DNA from: Cristatella mucedo
Lineage: Eukaryota > Bryozoa > Phylactolaemata > Cristatellidae
NCBI GenBank assembly: GCA_009760855.2
Contig: WPIO01000009.1
Span: forward strand, 4,309,001 to 4,373,000
Direction: 5' to 3'
Length of the DNA: 64,000 bases
Shown here in pieces: positions 21,750 to 33,300 of the stretch. Numbering within the stretch: the stretch's first letter is position 1; every line of letters starts with the position of its first letter. A model generated the notes under the pieces. That model saw only the letters and a list, made by a program, of their open reading frames with translations. It searched no databases and was not told the DNA's origin. A program made the translations under genes and the position numbers.

Positions 21750-23218
21750 TGGCTAGGGCTGTGATTGAGAGTATCCTTGAACTTAGTGATCCGAGTCTAC
21801 CAACGTATCCTATAAGTACTGGTATCGCAAGTTTTACCAATGGAGTGGCCGTGAGCTTGACACGATTGCAAATAAGCCAGTAATTTGTATTGTGCCAGGC
21901 GAACTCAATTTATGCCATGTATTGTCAGACACTAATTTACTACTCGAAGGACAGATCCAAGTTCAGACAGCTGCTAGCGAAGCTTACGCTGCACCTGCTA
22001 GGACTCTGGCAGATGGACTAGTAAATAATGCTGGTGCTTGGATGTTTAGTTTAACAAAAGTTAGACTTGGCTGTGAAGAAATCGAAAACCTTGCACTTCC
22101 ACGAGGCCCTGGAACAGTTTCAACGCTTATGGGTTTATTGACTTATCCAAAATGACGACGATCGAACAGAAAGGCCAGCAACAGGGTGAAAAAAAGATGG
22201 AGAGAATTCTGTAGTCTGTAGACGATATGCAAACAAGCCATGGAGATTATACTAGCCCTGCTGCATCTGGAGCACGTACTTTGAATATCGGGTTTATCTA
22301 CCGAAGTGGATTCACTAGCATTCTAGTTGATAACAATGGCACGTTTATTTTCTCATTGCCGTCGTCTAGGTTGTCAGGATTCTGTGTACATATTAATAGA
22401 ATTATTGATAACATTCCTTTTACACCTCAAATGGCACGATTTGTTGGATTTGGCTACGATGCTATAATGACAGGAGCAACTCTAGCATTAGGAAACGCAA
22501 CTAATACGCTAACAGCTCAAGGAGCGAATGGAGCAAATGAAGAAGGTGTTCGGAATGCATTCAGGACTAATATGTCTAAGATGCGGTTGATTATTCCATG
22601 TATTACATTTGCTTTTAGCATGGAGAGAAGTCTAGCAAAAATCTCTAGTGAATGTGGAAAGAACCTAAACTGGACTACAGAGTTAGATGATATAAGAGTA
22701 TCACTCGCACAATAACTAATCAAGACTTGAAGTATACTCAGCATGTTGTCAGTCCAGAATGCTATTGACAAGTTCGATGGTTGATTGTAGCTGCGCAAGG
22801 TTTCGATAAATAACGTAGTTACACTGGGAATCCTTTTACTTATAGCAATTGCAATATTGAGAATGTTGTTGCAATGGCAAATTGTTCTACTCAATATCCT
22901 AGTCTTGCTAGAAGTAGTTAAAAGATAGAAAGATAAAGATGGAAAATGTTCAACTGAATATCTAGACTTTACCCAATTCAGAAAACAATTCCTTGGTCTT
23001 AATGCAGTCACAGAACCCGTAGATTTTATTTATCCTGAATGGTTAGATTTGCATCAAATTCATGTAATCGGCTTGCAAGACAATGATCGACCTTTATGAG
23101 ACTTGATGTGAGCATTGAGTTTAACAAATTTATTCCACAAGCAGCTTCTGGTGCTCAACAGACATCTATCCCTGTGCATTACTTAACGATCTGTGAGAAT
23201 ACTGCTGAACTGACTTAA
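21750..23218 (+). pseudogene. Major capsid protein (double jelly roll) of element 1, broken
   Basis: Coding begins ARAVIESILELSDPSLPTY (about 21750-21806). After a shift comes VPGELNLCHVLSDTNLLLEG (about 21895-21950) and NNAGAWMFSLTKVRLGCEEI (about 22025-22085), the N-terminal PG...L.DT.L and NN...L....V.V.....E blocks of Polinton capsids. Another shift opens 22227-22715 (RLSGFCVHINRIIDNIPFT near 22370-22430, the internal ..F..D...I..N..H region). The C-terminal part has EYLDFTQFRKQFLGLNAV (about 22955-23005) and ends EFNKFIPQAASGAQQTSIPV..LTICEN before TAA at 23216. Total length would be close to the usual 450-500 residues. At least four breaks. Confidence 0.8.
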
Positions 23219-23249
23219 AACGGTAATGGATCCTAATTTACATGTATGA

Positions 23250-23548
23250 AAGGATCATAGGTATATGAAAATATTGATATTACATAAAATAGTACAGATT
23301 ATAAACGGAAAAACAGGATTTGTACAAGGCTGTGAAGAATGGAAAAATCGATGGCCTTGAGTATTGGTGTGGATCAGAAGCGTATTCAGTGCTTGGTCAT
23401 GATATGATATTTGGTGATCAAATTGAACTGACATTGAAAGAATGGCATAAAGAAAACTAAAAAAATATGTAGCTAATAAAAAGGGGTTAAAGTTTCCACC
23501 AAAGTTATTTGGAAAACTATTCAAACCTATTGCTGGAAATTTTTTATA
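23250..23548 (+). pseudogene. Small unassigned gene after the major capsid (element 1)
   Basis: Coding-like pieces NGKIDGLEYWCGSEAYSVLG (about 23339-23400) and, after a shift, KKGLKFPPKLFGKLFKPIAG then NFL and TAA at about 23546. The next gene's ATG follows within two or three bases. Element 2 has a similar C-terminal tail (KTFEPIVPKLL) immediately before the start of the same next gene (about 38985-38946). The basic amphipathic end suggests a small structural or membrane-active peptide, but that is inference. Confidence 0.45.
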
Positions 23549-23550
23549 AA

Positions 23551-23885
23551 TGAAACTTTGTGTTAAACTTGAATGCGCTAATGACTGCTTAACTAGAGAT
23601 GGTGTTTACAGGTATCTCCAGATAGTATAATTAACGTTACTACTTTAGTTAAGATAAAATGTCTTTGGAGTTGACGTATCACTCAAGATTTAACTCCTAA
23701 GCAGTATCATGCGCAATGTTTGCTTGGATTGCATGTTTTAGGACCAAGTGAGTGTTATTATTCTGAGTTTGAAATTCTTGTTCCTGGATTGAACTGTGGA
23801 GAAGTTATGGTTGATTTTATAGCAGCTGGAAATGTTAGGATTCCAACAACGCATGAATGTACATGTGAGGGAAGGCATGGACATT
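23551..23885 (+). pseudogene. Conserved unassigned gene 'PGLNCG' of element 1, truncated
   Basis: ATG at 23551 gives MKLCVKLECANDCLTRDGVY. After two shifts the frame reads CLLGLHVLGPSECYYSEFEI then LVPGLNCG (about 23725-23810) and FIAAGNVRIPTT. Element 2 carries the same gene (38475-38945) with matching ..SNDCFSKDC.., YLLGLYMLDIEEFLLGEFET, CIPGLNCG and YIAAGKVPIP blocks. Cysteines in the ANDC and LNC positions are kept. LINE-A at 23885 removes the C-terminus. I know of no named family with this pattern. Its constant place behind the major capsid argues for a virion or assembly role. Confidence 0.6.
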
Positions 23886-24525
23886 GCATGTGCGGTCAGG
23901 CGATTGCAGCTGGTGCAAAACTCCGCAGCTAGGCTTGTCTGTCGTGAGCGTCGCAGTTGCCACGTTACTCCACTTCTCGCCAACCTGCACTGGCTACCAG
24001 TCAAGCAACGGATTGACTTCAAGGTTTTGTCGCTCACTTTTAGGTCCCTTCACTCTTTGGCTGCAGCCTATCTCTCAGATCTACTCACCTACCAGGCCAA
24101 GCATCGTACCACCCGTCTTTCGGAATCCAACAGTTTACCAATAGCTCGTAAAACCTCAAATCCTTTGGAGACCGTGCATTTAGTTCGAATGCTCCCAAAG
24201 CCTGGAACTCACTCCCGACTTACGTCACATCGTCCCCTGACTTGACCACATTTAAAAAGAACTTAAAAAAACAACTATTTATGACGCATTCAGTGGGGTC
24301 CCTGTGATTCGTCCTTCATGTGCTCATGCACTGTGCATGCTGCCACTAACCACATTTGCATGCTGACCCTGTGCATGTCACCCTAAACATGTTATTTATG
24401 TTGTTTATCAAGCGTGATATTACTCACCATTCAATTGCGTTTCCATTTGCAGCAAATGTAAAGCGCCTAGAAAGAGATTAAGCTCTCTGAGGGAGATTTA
24501 TCAAGTGCATTATTATTATTATTAT
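23885..24525 (+). mobile_element. LINE-A copy ending element 1
   Basis: Sense LINE-A from the AVRRLQLVQNSAARLVCRER block to the tail ATTATTATTATTAT near 24525. It begins exactly where the conserved gene of element 1 stops making sense. Confidence 0.9.
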
Positions 24526-24529
24526 AAAA

Positions 24530-25295
24530 TCCAGCAGCAGCTTTTCGAGGCTAGACCACGGGTCTTTAACATTCGAAGCCCGATGTCTCTAATTCGCACA
24601 TCCTCTGCTCTTGAAAGGTTCCTTTTCTTTCACCTTCTTCCAAGACAGACCTGTAAAGAGCGTTGGAACAAAAAGAGACAAGTTCACTGTTACGAACGGG
24701 AAGCCGATCGAAACAACAGATGCCTGCGGCGGGAGGCATGTCAAGAAAATACTTGAAAGAAATTTGTCCGACAATCTAATACTTATTTAGGGTACCTTTC
24801 GAAGGACAAATATTTTAGACGTGGGGTCGGAAGTTCGGACGACTTCCGCATAAAAGAAAAATGGCTATGCAAACCACGTCTAACCAGGATGCCAATCTGA
24901 AGCAGCGTATCTTCAAAGAACAAATTTAGAAATCCCTGCATCGTATGTGACTTGTATCCCAACTTTTCGAACCTTGGTATTTCAAGAAACATTCCAGAAC
25001 CTGTTAAGGTGCATTCTTTTGACTTTTATACAGCTTCATGTTTACTGTAGGTTTTTGCCTTTTAAAATCCATAACTGGGCAAATGCACGTATCGGTGTGC
25101 AATTTAAAATGTGAGTTCAGCTCTGCTTGCTTTACACGAATCTAAAAAATTTCTAATTTCGGTGGAATACATTTCGCTGTATACGTCATCAAAAGTCCTG
25201 GAGCATTAGTTTCCGTTATCATTAACGTGTAAGTTAGTAAGATTAGTGAGAACTCGGGCTAATAAAGTGCACTGAATCGTGCACACGTACACATG
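24530..25295. other. Interval without recognised genes
   Basis: No coding region, known repeat or clear structural element recognised. Confidence 0.35.
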
Positions 25296-25299
25296 AAAA

Positions 25300-25800
25300 G
25301 AACATCGGGACATAAAACAGACAAGTTCACGGCGACATAGGTAAGGCTGACAGGAACAGATATTTAATAAAGCTGATATTTAAGCAGGTTGGAAGGTCAT
25401 TGCAGGTAGCGACCGTACATGGAAGCGAGCTCTAGACTTTTGGTGCTTACGATCTGAAGGCGTCATTCATCAAAAGACTTCAATTTACTACGAGAGACGG
25501 TCAAGATGGCCAGATAATGAAGAATCAATGGTGCGAGAGCACGTGACTTGAGGAGCGAGGGTGGCGGATAAGTAGGCTGGTGCAAGCGCTGCATTTTAAT
25601 GAATAAAAGCCACTGCACCAATGTACAGGTACATTGTGAACCTGTCAACGAGCGCAGTGCACGTAGTACCTGTAGCACATTTAAAATGGTCGCCGGGGAA
25701 GTAGATTAGCGCATATAAACCATTGAAATTAATAACCCATGGATAGCCTAAAGATAGCATTAGGAGAGTAGCCGACTTGTAGCTCGTACTTGTTTCTCCC
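25300..25800 (-). mobile_element. Old L2-like LINE fragment
   Basis: On the minus strand the spaced remains of the L2/CR1 C-terminal coding end are seen (..NDAFRS.APKV.SSLPCTVAT near 25470-25400, TCLNISFIKYLFLSALPM after it), followed by a 3' region. Heavily decayed. Confidence 0.5.
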
Positions 25801-26399
25801 ATCTTAGCACAAAGCCAGGGAGTTCAGAGTTCACCGTGGAGTTTCAACAAGCTTATTGGCTTCGGCCAGCCATTTCCCGACGGGTTCACGTAAATGACGA
25901 GGGCAAGGCGAACCGGCGAAAGATGGCCGGAAAGGCGTCTCTACCCGCGAAACATCGAGGGGAAGTTCAATTTGACGCTTGGAGACAGAATACAAATCAG
26001 TGCATATCTGCGAACAGGCTCAGCGGCAGTGACTCGCCGACAGGCAGACTGCCGTTCAGACGGACTGCCTCAGTAAGACACTCCATTATCATCCGCTCAA
26101 ATGAGATTGTATCTTTACGGCATTTAAATACGAGTATAAGTAATGCAAGGATCTAAAGCTTGCTCGTCATTATTCTATCATTGTATGTACATTTAATTTC
26201 CCCAATGATAGTGCATTCTGAAGTTACACTTGTAAATTATCTCTCCACTTTTAACCGGACACTCGTCGTAGCTGTATCTCGTAGTAAGTAGCACTATAAA
26301 TGTCGCAAAAGGCGCAACGTAAACGTACCATCGGTGACTTGCGTTAACGGACGGGACGGACTCGCTCGTTCGCTCATAGAGTCGCCTTCAAAGTGATGC
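25801..26399. other. Interval with one unassigned 106-codon frame
   Basis: A frame at 25836-26156 (basic, Arg/Ser-rich) has no recognised motif, no splice support and unclear coding bias. I do not call it a gene. The region 26240-26390 is more GC-rich but unexplained. Confidence 0.3.
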
Positions 26400-26565
26400 A
26401 AGTTGCAGTTAGCACACTAAGAGATATGGAAGCGCTATATAAAAGAAAGAATGTCACTTTGTCCTCGAGAGTTGAATCGACGACCTCCGAATCCAGAGAC
26501 ACGAGTCATGCCTACTCAACTCATTTCTGCCGATAAAGCGCCTCACTAGTGCGCCCAGAGAGCGT
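26400..26565 (-). mobile_element. Possible third SINE (tRNA-like head, L2-like tail)
   Basis: On the minus strand a box-B-like GGTCGTCGATTCAACTC is preceded by a GAGTAGGCATGACTCGTG stretch and followed by a body ending in TTTTATATAGCGCTTCC, an L2-type 3' motif. Only one copy is seen here, so the call is tentative. Confidence 0.4.
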
Positions 26566-26699
26566 GCCGATTTTGGCATTAGCATTTTATTGTTATTCCA
26601 TACCAGCTGTCTCTTTCATCGAAATCTGAAATTGGACTGACGTTTGCATAATTCAATGAGCCCGGCCGCATGTTGAACTAATTACAGGCGAATTAAAAA

Positions 26700-26709
26700 A
26701 TATAAATAA

Positions 26710-26752
<43 letters not shown>
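26700..26752. repeat. (TA)n microsatellite
   Basis: AT run next to the 3' tail of an antisense LINE-A; the repeat probably grew from the LINE tail. Confidence 0.9.
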
Positions 26753-26754
<2 letters not shown>

Positions 26755-27375
26755 GCACTTGATAAAGCGCCCTCAGAGAGCTCAATCTCTCTCTAGGCGC
26801 TTTACATTTGCTGCAAAGGTAAATGCAATTGGATGGTGAGTAATATCATGCTTGATAAACAAACAACATGAATAAAATGGTTAGGGGTGACATGCACAGG
26901 GTCAGCATGTAAATGTGGTTAGTGGCAGCATGCACAGTGTCAGCAGGCATAAGCACATGAAGGACGAATCACAGGGACCCACTAAATGCTGTCTTAAATA
27001 GGTGTGTTTTTAAGTTCTTTTTAAATGTAGTCAGGTCAGGGGATATTCTGACTCAAGTCGGGAGGAAGTCCCAGGCTCTGGGAGCATACGAACTAAATGC
27101 ACGGTCTCCAAAGGATTTGAGGTTTGTACGAGGTATTCGTAAACTGTTGGATTCCGAAAAGCGGGTGGTACCATGCTTGGCCTGGCGGGGGAGTATGTAT
27201 ATCCGAGAGATAGGCTGGAGCCAAAGAGTGAAGTGACCTAAAAGTGAGCGACAAAACCTTGAAGTCAATCCGTTGCTTGACTGGTATCCAGTGCAGGTCG
27301 GCGAGAAGTGGTGTAATGTGGCAACTGCGACGCTCACAACAGACAAGCCTAGCTGCGGAGTTTTGCACCAGCTGC
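26752..27375 (-). mobile_element. LINE-A copy flanked by microsatellites
   Basis: Antisense LINE-A from tail (26752) to the LQLVQNSAA block, where it joins directly to a (CA)n run at about 27377. The frames at 27053-27735 that join LINE to repeat are artefacts. Confidence 0.9.
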
Positions 27376-27524
<149 letters not shown>

Positions 27525-28394
27525 GCATACATGTTTCTCTTCATCAGGCTGCACGCCGCAGAGTGCTCGAAAATGCTCAATAAGCCGAGCCAAGATCAGC
27601 AACAGGGGTACACAACAAAGTCTAACGAAATCAAATGTGTCCACTTCTAAATCCTGTTGCTCGCTTAAAGGTTCTTTAATTCCAACTGATATCTCGTCAT
27701 CTCTTGATTTTGCGACATCCAACAAGAGAAGCTGAACACCTCACTGTTCCACGCTCTGCCGGACTGATTTGGACTGCTATGTAGTTGCACGTTTTCAAAA
27801 CGCGTGCACCGTGAATAAGGGCAACAGCGACATGTTTGCCTTTAGCGTCAGATTAGACGTGCGTTATATTATTTTATGCCTGCTTTGCCGGCTTGCGCAT
27901 GATTGAGCAAGTGCTACTAACCGAGCGTCCTTGTACCCAGGCACCTTGAGCTGTCTATGCCCGGCGTTGTCATGCTTGTCTTACTTAGCATGGGAAGTGC
28001 TGCTTTTGCATGCTTTTTGCTCGCCTAAGTAGGATACCCCGCTTTTAATATAAACTATAGTTTAGTTCTTCTCTTGAAGCGAGTTTCTATGCGCCAGAAT
28101 ACATATTGAGTTCTCTTAGGGTGCTACAATAAAGAATAAAGACTTAATAATATTATTATTTATTCCCGTGCACCAGGTTATTTTTCAGAGCCACTCACTC
28201 ATTGGCTATTTCCTCTCGACTTACTGTTTATTAAACTATGGCTGTTTAACTGCGCGAATAACTAGAATCAAATCCTTAGGGAAAAAATGCCTCCAACTCC
28301 TATAATTTATAATTTAAAAATTCTTTAAAGACGCCGATAGATCCTCTGACTTTACTATATTTAAAGTTAAACTAAAACAATATATAACTACAAT
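27525..28394. other. Interval without recognised genes
   Basis: No gene seen. A faint LINE-type tail (tgagttctcttagggtgcta, then AATAATATTATTATTT) occurs at 28108-28165, probably a decayed plus-strand LINE-A end. Confidence 0.35.
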
Positions 28395-28640
28395 AATAAA
28401 ACATTTGTACAGCGCCCACAGAGAACTGAACCTCATTCTAGGCAACTTACAGATAATGTTAAGAAAGCATGACAAAATGATTAGTGCTAGCATTCGCAAT
28501 GTCATCAAGCATAACATTGTTAGATTTGGCATGCACAGGGTCAACACCTAGACATGGTTAGTAGCAGTGGGCACAGTGTCAGCATGCATAAGGATTAAGG
28601 ACAAATCACTAGAACCCGCTAAATGCTGATCTATTTCTCA
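28395..28640 (-). mobile_element. LINE-A 3' fragment
   Basis: Antisense 3' untranslated region (GCATGCACAGGGTCAACACC, GGCACAGTGTCAGCATGCAT in order, as in the other copies). Confidence 0.75.
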
Positions 28641-28859
28641 GAGCAACTGTTTCGTCCTCGAAAAGTCTTTCTCAAGTGCTCATTCAATTTGACATAATGC
28701 ATGTCCTGCTACTAATCTGCTACTAACCGTCTGCTGCCTTCCCAGCATAAGTGCTGAGCCTAGACAACGTGAGTAATTCAAGTTTAAAATCCATCAAGGA
28801 TCCTGTGATAAATAAACGACATAAATGCCTAATATCCAGCATGTAAGCATAACGTGCTC

Positions 28860-29160
28860 TCACAACATCCTCTGACTTGATGACATTTAAAAAGAAGCTG
28901 AAACGCATTTATTTATCACAGCATTTAATGGGTCTATACGATTCGTTCTTTGTGTGCTTATGCGTGCTGGCACTGTGCATGTTGCCACCAGCCTTATTTG
29001 CATGCTGACCCCGTGCATATTACCTCTAACCATGTAATGCTTGTTGACATTGAATATGCTGCCACTTACAGTTTTATCATGCTTTCTTTACCGCATACCT
29101 AAAATATATAGAAAGAGATTAAGTTTTCTGAGTGTGCTATACAAATGTATTGTTATTATT
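28860..29160 (+). mobile_element. LINE-A 3' fragment
   Basis: Sense 3' end, from the SDLMTFKKKLK coding end to the GAAAGAGATTAAGTTTTCTG tail. It faces the antisense fragment at 28395-28640. Confidence 0.8.
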
Positions 29161-30149
29161 AAAATGATCGTCTTGTGTCAGTCGCCGGACTGATTTTCAC
29201 GAGCATTTCAAACTGTCGCTTAGTCATCATGGCTAGTTTAACGTCTGCAGTAAAGAGTAGCAGACTGACTTGGCGAGGGCGTACATTCTCCACAGTAAGA
29301 GAAGCAAAGTCGCCCGGAGCATCGGCAAGCGTAGCGTTATACAATTCCACGAAGGAGAGCTGCGCAGACGGAGGAACAAGCCACAGTTTCACCAACGATA
29401 TTTTTTTGGGAAGATAGTTTGAATTTTGCTATTCGGAGACCATTTCCGAAACCGACACATTGCAGAGACATAATAAGCGCTAAGCGCTCAATAAGCGCTC
29501 CGAATGAGCGCGCTCCGCACGTGGTTAGATATCCAGAAACGGGTCATAGTGGGAGTCGACGGGACACTCAAAGAAAAGAAGCAATCTTGATGACGGGGCG
29601 CAGGTATATCGCAAATACCAAATAACCAAGACATTGGTCAGACAAGGTTTACGCAAGGGTGACTCAAGACTTCGGCACATCTCAGCTCGGCACCCCCCCC
29701 CCCGAGCTCCAGCTCAGGAAATGGAGGCTACTTCGGAATATACCAATGATAGCACCGAGCCTGCTTATCGCCAGCCACGCTCGGGTCGTAGGTCCCTCGT
29801 GGCCTTCCGTGGTTGACGAAATAGTCGTGGCTATCCATCCTGCTATCCATCCTTTGGAATGTTAACACTTCGCGACCGGACTCACCATCAACTCTCACGT
29901 CTCGACCAACGACCTCCCGCTATCCTAATGCCCAGAGTAAGCAGCTGTGCTGCGTTTCGTCAAACGTCAGGCTTGGGCTGGCTGGTGACCCTTATGAAAT
30001 TACAACCAATTAAGGCTCAGGATACTTGCATGGGTACTTATATTACTATGATTCCGTTTGAAGGAAAGTTGCCACCAGTCATTGCTAGAAAATATAGTGT
30101 ACATGTTGATGTCTGCGGCAATATTCAGGTACAGTCGTTTCTTGCCAGT
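29161..30149. other. Unassigned interval with short GC-rich frames
   Basis: Several short frames occur on both strands (for example minus 29395-29159, starting MVKLWLVPPSAQLSFVELYN). None has a motif I recognise, and splice support is absent. A decayed transposon is possible. Confidence 0.3.
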
Positions 30150-31800
30150 TAGAGAATTTCGACATTGTTCAATACGCTTATCGTGCAATTCACACAATTG
30201 GCCATATTATGGATCTCATGATCGCAAAGAATATCTGTCCGTGTGGCCGATTACCATCTTAGATTGTTGCTCAATCTCGTTTACTGTACCTGTTCCGGCG
30301 AATGAGTATGGGTACCTCGACCGAGTCCAAAAAAAGCACTCAGCTTCACAAGCGGTCATTGTGAGAAAGTTTTTTTAATCTGTTAGTGATGAAGGTCTTC
30401 TTGACCTTGAACCAGGCTCTCTGACAACCTCGACAGTCTCTCTCGTTGATGCCGTAACCTCGAGACTTATGGAGCACTTTCCACTAGTATGTACCTCTAA
30501 AGACCGCCAATGTACACAGTCGTGGAGAAACCTTTAAATGTAGTAAAGAATTTGAAAAAGTCTTCGCATAACGCACAAACTTGTAGGACGCATCGCGAAG
30601 TCTAGGTCTGATGCCGACGCCTCCACCATGCCGCCTCAGCCCGAAGCTCTGGTTGAGTCGCGATCTGTGATCTCAAGTGAGATATTGTTCTGAGAAGTCA
30701 GTGTACAAAGTGGTTGGCATAAATGGAGCCACTAAAAAGAGTTCATCACCCGGAGACCCTGTACCATAAACTCTCTGGTCTCCTCAGATAGAAAAGCATA
30801 TTCAGTTATAACTCAGGCTCTTAATGCTTCTCTGGATACAGGTGTCCCTCGAAAGCCTTTTACATGTGCCAGTGTGCGACCAATACTTTTAAAAGCCTCA
30901 ATTGGGTTCAGAGGCTCTATCAAGCGATCGTCCAGTCTCACTTCATCCTTTTTGGACGAAAGATTCTGAAAAAGATTGTCGCTAAGCAGCTCGTGGTATG
31001 ATAAATAAAAATTAAATTTTCAGAAATATCTCCGCCGGGTTTTAAGCAGCACTACTTCATTAAAACTGGTCTCCTCCGTGTAATCGACGGCATTCTTAGT
31101 AGCGACAATGATCCTAATGCTACCGGCCTGGCCCTGCTCGATCTACCAGCTGAGTTCAAAATTACTGTTCTCCATATGCTACTTGAATGATTAAGAACAA
31201 TTATCGGTCAAGGGATGGCTTGCGTGTAGTTTCAATCGTGTTTGTCCGATCGTGTTGAATCCGAATCGTGTGGCGATCCCGCCTTATCCAGCAGACCAGT
31301 CTAATGGAAAGTTACACGAATGTCTGTCTAGATCCTTAGCTGTTCTCCATTTATAAAGAGCATCGCATTCAAGTAACTCCGCTCCATTGGATTAGCTATC
31401 ACTACTCGGATTTCTAAAACCAGCTGTACTTTCCCTTAAAACCATCGCGATCAGCGGCAGCAAGTGATAGACTGAGTGCCTGCGTAGAAGACCCATGATC
31501 CCGGACGCTGGAAAACTATACTAAGCTAAATAATAGCGAAACCGAATTGTAGCTTTTAGGACATCCCATGCACGCTTTCGAACTAAGAGACTTAGACCTT
31601 CTAGTTGATGGTCCTCGTGTGCTACCGTCACCATGTGCTCGGAATTAAGGCACCCTCTTTGGAAGCTGTTAAAAGCTTATTTAAAAATACCATTAAGGCA
31701 GCTAGCCATAACGTTCGATCTCTGTCTAAGGGACTTTCTACCACGGCAGATTGCTAACAAATCTCACGAGCTCCCTGTTCTCTCTCGGAAGGACGTGAGT
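30150..31800 (+). mobile_element. LINE-B, long but heavily decayed copy (endonuclease end to reverse transcriptase)
   Basis: Sense fragments in the expected order: AIHTIGHIMDLMIAKN near 30190-30235 (the T...GHTLDLVI block closing L2/CR1 endonucleases), KILKKIVAKQL near 30960-30995, TGLLRVIDGILSSDNDPNAT then GLALLDLPAEF near 31065-31160 (reverse-transcriptase fingers/palm), and near 31555-31760 a stretch matching the LLLIGHP..., SPRAR.LG and HIRSLSK blocks of the better copy at 54750-55100. Many stops; clearly the oldest LINE-B in the window. Confidence 0.65.
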
Positions 31801-32594
31801 GTGCAATCAACCGTGCTTGCTCGATTATGCAAACTGAACGAGCTTGCACGTTTGTCTCTCTGGCTGGAGCTTGTGAGCTCATGTATCCTGACAAATGTTT
31901 CTCTCTTCTCTGTTTTTGAATTCAAGCTCTATTCTGCTATTAGCTAACTAGGAAATTTCTGCTGAGCGCATTACCTTGATATACTAATGTGACACGTTAG
32001 AATTTTTGAACCCAAAAGTTCTCCTCGGGCGTTGGCAGTGAAATAAAGTTTGATGGAGTCACGCAAAAAGGGTATTCAGCTCGATGGGTGGCCGACATTA
32101 GCTGCAGCTTCTAGTACATCCTTAATCTATTGCTGTCGCCTAGCATGGCACTGCAATGTACTGTAACCTGCCACTGTGTCAGGTTGCTTGTACGTTAACA
32201 ATGCTACGGCAATTACTCACGCTTTAATAAGCTTGCGATTGGCTCGCTGAATTGGCTTCCAGTTTAAGTTGATTTAGCTGGACGTGCTGGTCGCTGAAGC
32301 ACTGCTAGGTAAGAATTTCTGAGGGCATCGAACACCAGCGCTCACACTTCAGCCGTTCAGCAGCTTCAGCCAGCTAGTCACATTGCAGAAAGTAATTGTG
32401 CTCTCTCACACGAACACATTCAGGTGCAGACATAGGTGTGTTGAACATGTAGCTCACAACACGGCATTCCTAACGAGAGCAGTCCGCCTCAGTCAGACAG
32501 GGACGAATACTTCGCTAGGAGCTCTCTACACTATTCGTGTTCTCACATTGATTTGCAGAGATTTCTTGTGTGTTCAAAAGCAGACAGATATAAT

Positions 32595-32735
32595 TCATTT
32601 GTATAGCGCCCCAAGAGAACTTAATCTCTATTTAGGCGCTTCACATGCGCCTCCGGGCTCGAGCCCACGACCTCAGCCAGACCATGGTCGGGGGCGAGCA
32701 CCTTAACCGTTGGACCAAACCAGCTCGGCAGATGG
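32595..32735 (-). mobile_element. SINE-1 copy
   Basis: Antisense: tail ATAGCGCC..GAGAACTTAATCTC first, then GGGCTCGAGCCCACGACCTC (box B region) and the tRNA-like 5' half with CACCTTAACCGTTGGACCA. It lies inside repeat R. Confidence 0.85.
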
Positions 32736-32836
32736 CAAAGCACAGCAGAAAGCTGCTTCCCGGCTGCTGCAGACACTTTTTTGCTAGGGGCATACATTTC
32801 TGCAAACGAATCGTTCCAACTTGGCCATTCTAGCTG

Positions 32837-32844
32837 TATAAAAG
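32837..32844 (+). promoter_or_regulatory. TATA-box-like TATAAAAG in repeat R
   Basis: TATAAAAG in a GC-richer setting, where repeat R copy 2 has a degraded equivalent (about 62480). It would suit a core promoter of a retroelement or gene, but no transcript start is known. Confidence 0.35.
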
Positions 32845-33244
32845 AGGTGGGCGATTGGCATGACTGGTGCGACTTAATTTATTCACCGTGTAAGAACCCG
32901 GCTGTTGGTGCAGGCTTCGCTTTTCTAGCATAGGGGCTTGCACGCTCGATGGCTGCGGCTGAGCGACAAAGAGCGAAACACCAAGGTTCGAGGTAGTAGC
33001 TCGCCCGTTAGCACGGTCAGTGGTGTGAGTCCGGCTGGGGCTGAACAACATTGTTGCGTGGCCACGCCCACACTACGGTCACTCCCAACTGACCATTGTC
33101 TCTACGGCGCTAGCTTGCTTCTATGCTTGCGTTCCAAGGGTGTAATGTGTTCCTTGCACAATCCCTCGCTGTTATCACAATCCTCGACGAGTGCTCGCAA
33201 ATTGCTGCCAGTCCTATTGCAGCGCTTCGTGCCTTTAGACACAA

Positions 33245-33300
33245 CCTAACAACAGATTAAGCTCTCTGAGGATGCTATGCATAATTCATTGTTACTATTG
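33245..33300 (+). mobile_element. LINE-A or SINE-1 tail-only fragment
   Basis: Only the AGATTAAGCTCTCTGAGG tail and an ATTGTTACTATTGCTATTAT end are present. Confidence 0.5.

Larger units (their letters stand above)
14750..23885 (+). mobile_element. Polinton/Maverick (adintovirus-like) element 1, degraded
   Basis: An AT-rich block whose decayed genes match the core set of Polintons/adintoviruses: adenovirus-type protease (minus strand, 15510-16010), A32/FtsK-like packaging ATPase (16340-16960), two penton-type minor capsid genes (18690-21104), a basic/coiled-coil protein (21155-21715) and a double-jelly-roll major capsid protein (21750-23218). After these come two small unassigned genes that recur in element 2. 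Every long gene has stops or shifts. LINE-B (17525-17865) and LINE-A (19537-20288) sit inside, and LINE-A at 23885 cuts the right side. Integrase, fibre and DNA polymerase were not found here. Terminal inverted repeats were not located. Confidence 0.85.
32105..32880 (+). repeat. Dispersed repeat R, copy 1 (contains a SINE-1)
   Basis: Shares ordered blocks with 60650-60930 and 62195-62560: the CCTTAATCTATTGCTGTCGC start, TGCTTGTACGTTAACAATGC, the GAGCTCTCTACACTATTCGTG block and the GGCATGACTGGTGCGACTTAA end. In this copy a TATAAAAG is present at 32837. The nature of R is unknown: old LTR, unknown transposon, or duplicated gene-flanking DNA. Confidence 0.55.
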
